The notes: generated by a model from the sequence alone, not told the origin. 5,231 nt of DNA from Thermoanaerobaculia bacterium (GCA_023700825.1 JAMPYE010000348.1:1-5231), one strand, 5' to 3'; positions 1-5,109 are shown, counted from the first letter of the stretch. Translations and numbers: made by a program.

Positions 1-118
1 CCCCCACCCCACTCCACCCACCGTAGATTCCCAGGCCTCCCCGCCGCTCCGACCACCACATCTAGTGGTTGCGAAACGACCTTCACACCAGAGCGAAACA
101 TCCGGGGCCTGATCGCCC

Positions 119-124
119 TAGAAT
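119..124 (+). promoter_or_regulatory. -10 hexamer of dgt, probably giving a leaderless mRNA
   Basis: TAGAAT, a 5/6 match to the TATAAT consensus, ends six bases before the dgt ATG at 131. A transcript starting at the usual distance from this hexamer would begin at or next to the A of the start codon. No purine-rich Shine-Dalgarno sequence lies between hexamer and ATG, which agrees with a leaderless message. I see no good -35 hexamer at 16-18 bases upstream. The remaining upstream sequence (1-118) shows no supported gene; it has a C-rich start (1-24) and a weak 5-bp hairpin, ACCAC/GTGGT, at 55-69. Confidence 0.55.
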
Positions 125-130
125 CGATGC

Positions 131-1159
131 ATGACGATTCGCCAGACTCTGGAAAAGATCGAGTACGACACGATGGTGCCGCAGGCGGCGCGCAGCGCGG
201 AGACTCGCGGGCGTGAGCGCGTCGAGCCGGAGGACGACATCCGTCCCTCCTACCAGCGCGACCGCGATCGCATCATCCACTGCAAGGCGTTCCGCCGCCT
301 CAAGCACAAGACGCAGGTCTTCCTCGCGCCGGAGGGCGATCACTACCGGACGCGCCTGACGCACGTTCTCGAAGTGACGCAGATCGCGAGGACGATCGCG
401 AAGTCGCTCCGCCTCAACGAGGTGCTCACCGAAGCGATCGGGCTCGGTCACGATCTCGGCCACTCGCCGTTCGGCCACGCAGGTGAAGCGGCGCTCAACA
501 AGCTCGTCAAAGGGGGATTCGATCACTACCGGCAATCCGTGCGGGTCGTTGAGAAGCTCGAGAACGACGGGCGCGGGCTGAACCTCACGATCGAGGTGCG
601 CGACGGAATCCTCAAACACTCGAAAGGCCAGTACGGGGAGTTGCTCCGCACGAGGAAGAACGCGCGCGCGCTGACGCTCGAAGGCGACGTCGTCCGGATC
701 TCCGACATCATCGCCTACGTCAATCACGACATCGACGACGGCATCCGCGCGGGCCTTCTGTCACCCACCGACATCCCCGAGCCGATTCGCGCCGTGCTGG
801 GCCAGACGGGCAACGCGCGCATCGACGTCATGGTGCGCGACGTCATCGAGCGCACGATCGAATGCCGCTACGAGTCGGTGACGATGTCGCGGGAGATCTA
901 CGAAGCGCTCGAGGAGCTGCGCAAGTACATGTTCGAGAACATGTACCTGATCCCGAAGGTCCGCGACGAGTTCAACAAGGCGCAGAGGATGCTCGTCATG
1001 CTCTTCGAGCACGTCACCGCGAACCCGGCGGAGTTCCTCGACCTGAACAGCGACGAGCCGGTCGAGAGGCTGGCCGTCGACTTCATCGCCGGGATGACCG
1101 ACCGCTACGCGATCGCGCTCTACGAGAAGATCTTCGTCCCGAAGCCGTGGTTCTCGTAG
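131..1159 (+). CDS. dgt: HD-domain deoxyguanosinetriphosphate triphosphohydrolase-like protein
   Basis: This is a cytoplasmic dNTP triphosphohydrolase of the dGTPase family (type 2-like). Members hydrolyse dNTPs to the deoxynucleoside and tripolyphosphate and so trim the dNTP pool. The 342-residue protein shows the family pattern throughout: an N-terminal SAETRGR (22-28), the RPSYQRDRDRIIHCKAFRRL block (38-57), then KTQVF (60-64). The HD metal site follows, with His78 in RTRLTHVLEV, His107-Asp108 in GLGHDLGHSPFGH, and a later Asp192 in SDIIAYVNHDIDD. His111 and His116 of the second motif are also kept. All expected metal ligands are present, so the enzyme should be active. Length fits the shorter, type 2 branch and the C-terminus looks complete. 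The start is chosen because the conserved N-terminus begins here and a -10 hexamer ends six bases upstream; there is no Shine-Dalgarno. It is transcribed alone, convergent with the HU gene. Which dNTP is preferred cannot be read from sequence. Confidence 0.93.
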   Translation: MTIRQTLEKIEYDTMVPQAARSAETRGRERVEPEDDIRPSYQRDRDRIIHCKAFRRLKHKTQVFLAPEGDHYRTRLTHVLEVTQIARTIAKSLRLNEVLTEAIGLGHDLGHSPFGHAGEAALNKLVKGGFDHYRQSVRVVEKLENDGRGLNLTIEVRDGILKHSKGQYGELLRTRKNARALTLEGDVVRISDIIAYVNHDIDDGIRAGLLSPTDIPEPIRAVLGQTGNARIDVMVRDVIERTIECRYESVTMSREIYEALEELRKYMFENMYLIPKVRDEFNKAQRMLVMLFEHVTANPAEFLDLNSDEPVERLAVDFIAGMTDRYAIALYEKIFVPKPWFS

Positions 1160-1161
1160 CC

Positions 1162-1271
1162 CATGTGGAGTGCGAAAGCGAAGCTTTCGCCCTTCCTCGC
1201 CGAAGCGAAGCTTCGGCTCACACCGCGATGCGGAAACCGTGGGCGGAAGCTTCGCTTGCGCAGTCCACATG
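1162..1271. repeat. REP/BIME-like inverted repeat with three GAA-loop hairpins
   Basis: The two ends form a long imperfect inverted repeat: 1162-1192 matches the reverse complement of 1241-1271 at 28 of 31 positions. Each arm starts CATGTGGA and then folds into its own hairpin. The left hairpin (1172-1190) has stem GCGAAAGC/GCTTTCGC and loop GAA. The right one (1243-1261, opposite orientation) has an 8-bp stem with one G-G mismatch. A third hairpin lies between them at 1199-1217, stem GCCGAAGC/GCTTCGGC, loop GAA. All three share the core AAGCGAAGCTT. The element begins two bases after the dgt stop codon, in the gap between convergent genes, a typical REP position. It could act as a transcript end or 3' mRNA stabiliser for dgt; no U-tract follows it. 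No other copy of this family is in the window. Confidence 0.75.
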
Positions 1272-1288
1272 AAGCTCCGAGGCGGTAG

Positions 1289-1325
1289 AAAAACGATAGC
1301 GGGGCTCGGATTACCGAGCCCCGCT
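1289..1325 (-). terminator. Intrinsic terminator of the HU gene
   Basis: On the minus strand, 61 bases beyond the HU stop codon, a perfect 12-bp stem (AGCGGGGCTCGG at 1298-1309 against CCGAGCCCCGCT at 1314-1325) with a four-base loop is followed, after four bases, by a run of five T (1293-1289). GC-rich stem plus T-run is the classic rho-independent signal, and it points in the direction of HU transcription. Read from the plus strand there is no T-run, so it serves dgt poorly. A repeat unit (1341-1373) sits between the stop codon and this stem. Confidence 0.85.
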
Positions 1326-1340
1326 CGCTACATCAGCAGT

Positions 1341-1375
1341 CGCGCCGCGCGCAGGCAAGAGTGCCTGCGCCACAC
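1341..1375 (-). repeat. Solo REP-like unit (second family) in the HU 3' UTR
   Basis: Read on the minus strand this unit starts TGTGGCGCAGG and folds into an 8-bp stem (GCGCAGGC at 1349-1356 with GCCTGCGC at 1363-1370) around a six-base loop, with GTGG at its foot (1370-1373). The 35 bases from 1341 to 1375 equal 5075-5109 except for two loop bases, so the two are clearly one repeat family. The second, inner hairpin seen in the copy near 5070 is cut off here. The unit lies 13 bases after the HU stop codon and before the HU terminator, so it is transcribed as part of the HU mRNA. Confidence 0.8.
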
Positions 1376-1386
1376 GAGATATTCGG

Positions 1387-1680
1387 CTACTTCTTCACTC
1401 TCTTCGCGTTGATCGACGTCTTGAGGTCCTTGCCGGCCTTGAACTTCACGGCGCGGCTCGCCGGGATCTCGATCGTCTCGCTCGTCTTCGGATTGCGGCC
1501 GGTTCGTGCGGCGCGCTCGCTCACACTGAAGATACCGAGGCCGGGAACGGCGCAGCGACTCTCTTCGAGGCACGCATTCGTCAGGTGTTCGACGAAGGCG
1601 TCGTACGCCGCCTCCGCTTCCTTCTTGGAAATTCCGGCCTTCTCGGCCATCGAGTTGATGATGTCAGCCTTGCCTGCCAT
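1387..1680 (-). CDS. hup: HU-family DNA-binding protein
   Basis: This is a small histone-like nucleoid protein that binds and bends DNA as a dimer with little sequence specificity. The 97-residue protein has the usual N-terminal helices (MAGKADIINSMAEKAGISKK, then EAEAAYDAFVEHL). The beta-arm signature runs from VPGLGIFSVSERAART through GRNPKTSETIEIPASRAV to KFKAGKDLK. Arg62-Asn63-Pro64 is the RNP tip of the arm whose proline intercalates between base pairs. The basic tail INAKRVKK is a few residues longer than in E. coli HU. Two cysteines (37 and 43) are unusual for HU but lie outside the DNA arm. The start is fixed by AAGGAGG eight bases upstream; an in-frame ATG at 1716 would add 12 unrelated residues and bury that site. 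The gene has its own promoter and terminator, so it is a single-gene unit downstream of fmt-rsmB. IHF subunits are related, but the length and RNPKTSETIEIP fit HU. Confidence 0.95.
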   Translation of the reverse strand: MAGKADIINSMAEKAGISKKEAEAAYDAFVEHLTNACLEESRCAVPGLGIFSVSERAARTGRNPKTSETIEIPASRAVKFKAGKDLKTSINAKRVKK

Positions 1681-1688
1681 GGTGAGAT

Positions 1689-1695
1689 CCTCCTT
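1689..1695 (-). promoter_or_regulatory. Strong Shine-Dalgarno site of the HU gene
   Basis: AAGGAGG on the minus strand, eight bases before the ATG at 1680, matches the anti-Shine-Dalgarno of 16S rRNA closely. It decides the start codon in favour of MAGKAD. It is the only strong site of this kind seen before a gene here; dgt, fmt and the TPR gene lack one. Confidence 0.9.
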
Positions 1696-1737
1696 CGCGC
1701 TACCGCGCCGGGGCAATCGGAGTTTCGCGGTGCGCTC

Positions 1738-1767
1738 AATCTATGTGCCGCGAGTGGCGAATGTCAA
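1738..1767 (-). promoter_or_regulatory. Sigma70-type promoter of the HU gene
   Basis: On the minus strand a perfect -35 hexamer TTGACA (1767-1762) is followed after 18 bases by TAGATT (1743-1738), or after 17 bases by ATAGAT. Transcription would start near 1731, giving a leader of about 50 bases that contains the Shine-Dalgarno site. The promoter lies wholly between the rsmB stop codon (1779-1781) and the HU start, so HU can be expressed independently and strongly. Confidence 0.75.
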
Positions 1768-1778
1768 CGGAACTCCCG

Positions 1779-3074
1779 TCAGGAGTCGTGTGAATTTCTT
1801 TGCGCGATCCCGATCGCAGTGAATCCGTCCGCCCCCGACTCGGGTGTCAGGCGGAGCGTCCCTCGGTCGATCCATCGGAGGAGAGCCTCGGGTGCGACCG
1901 TCGCCAGATCGATGCGCCGGAACCCGGTGTGCAATGCGAGCACTCGATCGACAACTTCATCATTCTCTTCGGGTTCCAACGAACAGGTCGCGTACAGACA
2001 GAAGCGCGGAGAGAGCGAGAGCGCCGCGTCGAGCATCGTCGTCTGCGTCGCGGTGAGCGACGCGACACGATCGGGCGCGACCCGCCACCGCGCTTCCGGG
2101 TTCTTCCGCAATGTCCCCGTCGCGCTGCACGGAGCGTCGACGAGGATCGCGTCGAACTCCTGGCGAAACGGCGGGCGCACGCCGTCGCCGATCACGATCC
2201 GCGGCGGATGGCCGAACATCGCGGTGTGGCCGCGGCGAAGCGGTTGCAGTCGCAGCGCGGAGATGTCGTTGCTCACGACGTGATGGCCTTCGAGTGCGAG
2301 CACGAGGCTCTTCCCTCCCGGCGCGGCGGCAAGGTCGAGCACCCGATCGCACGAGCGCGGAACGAGCGCCGCGATCGCGGCGCTCCCTTCGTCCATCGCG
2401 TGGACCCGGCCGTGCTGGACGAGATCGGCAACGCGCGAGGTCGACTCCCTCAATCGGATGACCGACGGGTGAATCGTCGAGAGCTCGTGCTCGATGCCGC
2501 GATTCGTCAACTCCTCCGAAGCGTCCGCGACGCTCCAGCGCCGCTCGTTCACGAGAACGTCGGGATAGGAAAGCTCCTGGTCGGCGGCGGCGATGCGCGC
2601 CGTGCGCTCGACGCCGAACAACCTGGCCCAGCGCTCGACGAGCCACTGCGGGTGCGACGTGCGAATCGCGATGGCGCCGACCGAGTCCCCGCCCGGATCG
2701 AGCGACGCGAGCTCGTTCTCCGAAGCGCGGCGAAGGACGGCGTTCGCGAAGCCCTTCGCGCGCGGCGCGAGCTGTGCCGCCAGCTCGACGGTCTCGGAGA
2801 CCGCCGCATACCGCGCGATGCCGGTGAACCAGAGCTGATACGCACCGAGACGGAGCAGTGCGACGACCGGCGGGTCGATCGACGCGAGCTCCCGCTTCGC
2901 GAGCCGCTCGATCGCGTGGTCGATCCGAAGCCGCCAGCGAAGCACGCCGAGGACGAGCGTGCGGACGAAATCGCGATCCTCGATTCCCGGCTCGCGGTCG
3001 ATCGCCACGTCGGCCGGCATCGGCCGCTCGTCGATTCGCGCGAGGATCCGCAGCGCCCGCTCGCGATCGTTCAC
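1779..3074 (-). CDS. rsmB: 16S rRNA (cytosine-5)-methyltransferase RsmB/Sun
   Basis: This SAM-dependent RNA methyltransferase makes the 5-methylcytosine at 16S rRNA position 967 (E. coli numbering) during small-subunit assembly. The 431 residues match the family length (E. coli 429). Residues ~1-125 form the NusB-like N-terminal RNA-binding domain (RALRILARI, RDFVRTLVLGVLRWRLRID, LLRLGAYQLWF, FANAVLRR). The Rossmann methyltransferase core follows: LDLAAAPGGKS (246-256) for SAM, Asp270 in VVSND for the ribose, Asp297 in IGDG, and motif IV DAPCSATGTLRKNPEARW (313-330) with Cys316. Motif VI, YATCSLEPEEND (361-372), carries the expected catalytic nucleophile Cys364. Both cysteines of the two-cysteine mechanism are intact. 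The start codon is GTG and overlaps the fmt stop as GTGA, with a weak GAGG (3080-3083) five bases upstream, so translation is probably coupled to fmt. The only deviation noted is SATG for the common SGTG in motif IV. The N-terminal domain separates it from other RsmB/NOP-type enzymes. Confidence 0.95.
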   Translation of the reverse strand: MNDRERALRILARIDERPMPADVAIDREPGIEDRDFVRTLVLGVLRWRLRIDHAIERLAKRELASIDPPVVALLRLGAYQLWFTGIARYAAVSETVELAAQLAPRAKGFANAVLRRASENELASLDPGGDSVGAIAIRTSHPQWLVERWARLFGVERTARIAAADQELSYPDVLVNERRWSVADASEELTNRGIEHELSTIHPSVIRLRESTSRVADLVQHGRVHAMDEGSAAIAALVPRSCDRVLDLAAAPGGKSLVLALEGHHVVSNDISALRLQPLRRGHTAMFGHPPRIVIGDGVRPPFRQEFDAILVDAPCSATGTLRKNPEARWRVAPDRVASLTATQTTMLDAALSLSPRFCLYATCSLEPEENDEVVDRVLALHTGFRRIDLATVAPEALLRWIDRGTLRLTPESGADGFTAIGIAQRNSHDS

Positions 3075-3997
3075 GCGAGCCTCGCTCCCACCGCGAGGCG
3101 GGCGCCGCGCGCGTAGTCACCACCGCCGACGCGCGGCTTGCCGGGACGCTGCGCCGCGAGCACGCGCAGACCTCCCGATCCGCACGCGACCGTAAACGAG
3201 TCGCGGTCGACAGCGACGACGACGCCGGGAGAGCCGTGGGCCTCGAAGACCGGACGAACGTCGAGGAGCTTCACCGGCTCCCCCGCGACCATCGCGCGGA
3301 TTCCCGGCCACGGGTCGAAGGCACGGAAACGGTCGTAGATGGATTTCGCGGACATCGTCCAGACGACGTCGCTCTCTTCTTTTTCGATCTTCGGGGCGAA
3401 GGTCGCGGCGGCGTGATCCTGCTCGGCCGCGCTGGCCGCGCCGCTCTCGATCGCATCGAGCACCGAGACGAGCGTGTACCCGCCGATCTCCGCGAGACGG
3501 GAGAACAACTCCGGCGCCCGCTCGTCGGCACCGAGCGGCGTCCGCACGATCGAATAGACCGGGCCGTGGTCGAGATCCTCGTCGAGCCGCATGATCGACA
3601 CGCCGGTCTCCGTCTCTCCGTTTTCGATCGCGCGCTGAATCGGCGCTGCGCCGCGGTACTTCGGAAGGATCGACCCGTGGACGTTCAGGAAGCCGTGCGG
3701 TGAGGCGTCGAGCAGCTGCTTCGGGAGAATCCGACCGTATGCGACGACGGCCGCAATGTCGGCTCCGAAGCTCTTGAATGCCGCGAGAAAATCCTCGTTC
3801 CGAATCTTTGCCGGCTGTAGGAGCGGAATCCCTTCTCTCTCCGCGACGACCGCCACCGGAGGCTTGTGGAGCTTCATCCCGCGGCCGGCGGGACGGTCGG
3901 GCTGCGCGACGACCGCGACGACCTGGTGGCGCGACGCGAGCAGCGCCTCCAGCGATGCGGCTGCAAAGTCAGGGGTACCGAAAAAGGCGACGCGCAT
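3071..3997 (-). CDS. fmt: Methionyl-tRNA formyltransferase
   Basis: The enzyme transfers a formyl group from 10-formyl-tetrahydrofolate to Met-tRNA(fMet), preparing the initiator tRNA for bacterial translation. At 308 residues it is close to E. coli Fmt (315). The N-terminal formyltransferase fold starts MRVAFFGTPDFAAASLEALL and includes AQPDRPAGRGMKLHKPPV (31-48) and LQPAKIRNEDF (60-70). The catalytic segment NVHGSILPKYRGAAPIQRAI (105-124) supplies Asn105 and His107, and LDEDLDHGPV (138-147) supplies Asp143, equivalent to E. coli N108, H110 and D146. The C-terminal tRNA-binding domain begins near 205 and has FDPWPGI (227-233). The ATG at 3997 is chosen because conserved sequence starts exactly there and a TATGAT hexamer ends seven bases before it; ATGs at 4009 and 4030 would add unrelated residues. 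rsmB follows with a four-base overlap. The peptide deformylase gene def, often the neighbour upstream, is absent; a divergent TPR gene takes its place. Confidence 0.96.
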   Translation of the reverse strand: MRVAFFGTPDFAAASLEALLASRHQVVAVVAQPDRPAGRGMKLHKPPVAVVAEREGIPLLQPAKIRNEDFLAAFKSFGADIAAVVAYGRILPKQLLDASPHGFLNVHGSILPKYRGAAPIQRAIENGETETGVSIMRLDEDLDHGPVYSIVRTPLGADERAPELFSRLAEIGGYTLVSVLDAIESGAASAAEQDHAAATFAPKIEKEESDVVWTMSAKSIYDRFRAFDPWPGIRAMVAGEPVKLLDVRPVFEAHGSPGVVVAVDRDSFTVACGSGGLRVLAAQRPGKPRVGGGDYARGARLAVGARLA

Positions 3998-4004
3998 GCG
4001 CCGG

Positions 4005-4037
4005 ATCATATATCGCGGACGGCAGGCCAACGGTCAA
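4005..4037 (-). promoter_or_regulatory. Promoter of the fmt-rsmB operon, probably leaderless
   Basis: On the minus strand TATGAT (4010-4005, 5/6 to consensus) ends seven bases before the fmt ATG at 3997. TTGACC (4037-4032) could be the -35 element, though it lies 21 bases from TATGAT, or 19 from the overlapping TATATG (4012-4007), longer than the ideal 17. No Shine-Dalgarno is present before the ATG. A start point at normal distance would put the 5' end at or within a few bases of the ATG. Confidence 0.5.
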
Positions 4038-4085
4038 AGGTCACAGCAGGCGAAAGGCGAAGAGGCGAGGGGCACACCGCGATCG

Positions 4086-4112
4086 TTCGCGTCACGCGAA
4101 ACGGCCTACAAT
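4086..4112 (+). promoter_or_regulatory. Promoter of the TPR gene with overlapping inverted-repeat operator candidate
   Basis: TACAAT (4107-4112, 5/6 to consensus) ends seven bases before the ATG at 4120, and no Shine-Dalgarno lies between, suggesting a leaderless message. Where the -35 element should be there is a perfect 6-bp inverted repeat with a three-base centre, TTCGCG-TCA-CGCGAA (4086-4100), and no recognisable -35 hexamer. The position is that of a repressor or activator site; no regulator can be named. Confidence 0.45.
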
Positions 4113-4119
4113 TCATCCC

Positions 4120-4977
4120 ATGAAACAAGCCGCTGCCTTTCTTCTCGTCGCGCTTCTTGCTCTTCCCGCCGCCGCGCAGATCGCCGCAGGCGACGAGAAC
4201 TGGCGGCTTCGCGCCGAAGGAAGCCAGGGGGCGAACGCGAATCCCGCGCGCATCGACGCTGCCGTCGCCGCCTACCGAGCCGCGATCACGACTGAGCCTT
4301 CCAGCCTCGAAGCGCGCTGGAAGCTGGCGCGCGCTCTCTGGTTCAAAGGCAAGTACACCACCAGCAACGTCGAGACGAAGAAGACGATCTTCCTCCAGGC
4401 GCGCAACATCACGCAGGAGGCGCTGACACTGCTGGAGAAGACGCTGAAGTCGCGAGGCATCGCGCGGCTCGAAAAGGCGAGCGACGACTCGGTCGCCAAG
4501 GCGGCGCGCACGGTTCCTCACGCCGGCGACACGTTCTACTGGGACTCAGTCGCGTGGGGGGAATGGGCCGTCGTCTACGGCAAGATGGCCGCTGTACGAC
4601 AGGGCGCCGCCGACCGGATTCTTCACTCGTCGACGATCGCGATGATGATCGATCCGATGATCGGAGCCGGCGGCGGCGAGCGCGTTCTGGGACGGCTTCA
4701 CAACCAGACGCCGCGCGTCCCGTTCGTCACCGGCTGGGCCTCCGACAAGCTCGCGGTGAAGTACCTCAAACAGTCACTCACGCGAGAGCCGGGTGACAAG
4801 GTCACGAAGGTCTTCCTCGCCGAAGCGATGGTGGCGGAGAGCTCGGCGAACAAGAAGGCCGCCGTCGCGTTGCTGCGCGAAGTCCTGAACACGCCCGACG
4901 ATCCGGCGTTTGCCGTCGAGCATGCGGGAGCGCAGAGAGACGCACGGCAACTGCTCGCGGACTGGGGAGTGAAGTAG
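4120..4977 (+). CDS. Exported TPR protein resembling the TatT (TRAP-associated) family
   Basis: The 285-residue protein starts with a clear signal peptide: Met-Lys, a hydrophobic stretch AAAFLLVALLALPAAA, and a likely signal peptidase I site after Ala19 (AAA-Q). There is no lipobox cysteine, so it is probably soluble in the periplasm rather than lipid-anchored. Residues ~45-80 look like a TPR-type helix pair (DAAVAAYRAAITTEPSSLEA, then WKLARALWFKGKY). The middle (138-155) is rich in aromatics, including FYWDSVAWGEWAVVYGK. The C-terminal half has GGGERVLGRL (184-192) and a second TPR-like stretch (~209-256) with REPGDKVTKVFLAEAMVAE. This layout of a Gly-rich GG-R-LG-L turn, then an A-x-L helix, then E-P-x-x-x-x-x-K-V-x-x-AE, resembles TatT, a TPR ligand-binding partner of TRAP transporters in Treponema. 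The assignment rests on pattern memory, and no DctP/Q/M genes are nearby. The ATG is chosen because the signal peptide begins there. It diverges from fmt; its role is unknown. Confidence 0.8.
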   Translation: MKQAAAFLLVALLALPAAAQIAAGDENWRLRAEGSQGANANPARIDAAVAAYRAAITTEPSSLEARWKLARALWFKGKYTTSNVETKKTIFLQARNITQEALTLLEKTLKSRGIARLEKASDDSVAKAARTVPHAGDTFYWDSVAWGEWAVVYGKMAAVRQGAADRILHSSTIAMMIDPMIGAGGGERVLGRLHNQTPRVPFVTGWASDKLAVKYLKQSLTREPGDKVTKVFLAEAMVAESSANKKAAVALLREVLNTPDDPAFAVEHAGAQRDARQLLADWGVK

Positions 4978-4996
4978 CGCGAGTGTGCGAACCGTT

Positions 4997-5107
4997 GTGG
5001 CGCAGCCACTCCTGCCTGCGCGCCGCCGAGGGCGGCCCGTCTTGTTTGTGTTGATGAGCGAAATTGCGGCGCTTCGCGCCGCGCGCAGGCAGGAGCGCCT
5101 GCGCCAC
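4997..5107. repeat. Symmetric two-ended REP/BIME-like element (second family)
   Basis: The element starts GTGG (4997-5000) and ends CCAC (5104-5107). From the left end inward there is a hairpin with an 8-bp stem, one mismatch and loop ACTCCT (5000-5021). A 6-bp hairpin with loop GAG (5022-5036) follows. From the right end inward there is a perfect 8-bp hairpin with loop AGGAGC (5083-5104), then a 7-bp hairpin GCGGCGC/GCGCCGC with loop TTC (5066-5082), which reads GAA on the minus strand. About 29 bases of AT-richer spacer (5037-5065) separate the halves. The two outer units are thus inverted copies of the unit at 1341-1375. The element fills nearly the whole gap between the TPR gene stop (4977) and the stop of the convergent gene (5110-5112). 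It may serve as a bidirectional transcript end, though neither side has a T-run. Confidence 0.82.
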
Positions 5108-5109
5108 AC

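Noticed and set aside
131..1159. dgt as part of a phage-defence (dNTP-depletion) system
   Set aside because: dGTPase-like proteins can act in antiviral nucleotide depletion, but this one has the housekeeping family pattern, stands alone, and is surrounded by core genes with no toxin, sensor or mobile-element partner.
1162..1375. CRISPR array or integron-like repeats
   Set aside because: The repeats are palindromic, in opposite orientations and irregularly spaced, with no uniform spacers; they fit REP-like elements rather than CRISPR or attC sites.
1387..1716. Extended HU start at 1716
   Set aside because: The 12 extra residues are not part of the HU family, and this start would place the strong AAGGAGG site inside the coding region; the ATG at 1680 is at ideal distance from it.
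1772..1786. Possible terminator hairpin at the end of rsmB
   Set aside because: Only a 5-bp stem (ACTCC/GGAGT) overlapping the stop codon, with no T-run; too weak to call.
1800..3116. Long open frame of 438 codons on the plus strand opposite rsmB
   Set aside because: The translation is arginine-rich and low in hydrophobic residues, with no recognisable motif, as expected for the GC-rich antisense of a real gene. The opposite strand encodes a complete RsmB with all catalytic motifs.
1960..3123. Open frame of 387 codons on the minus strand, in another frame of rsmB
   Set aside because: It is an Arg/Ala/Gly-rich shadow of rsmB in a GC-rich genome; it has no domain pattern and overlaps a confidently assigned gene on the same strand.
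3998..4030. Upstream fmt starts at 4009 or 4030
   Set aside because: Fmt homology begins exactly at MRVAFFGTPDF (3997), neither upstream ATG has a Shine-Dalgarno, and the TATGAT hexamer overlaps them.
3778..4119. N-terminal extension of the TPR gene reading frame back to 3778
   Set aside because: It would run antisense through the start of fmt and put 114 Arg-rich residues before a well-formed signal peptide that begins at 4120.
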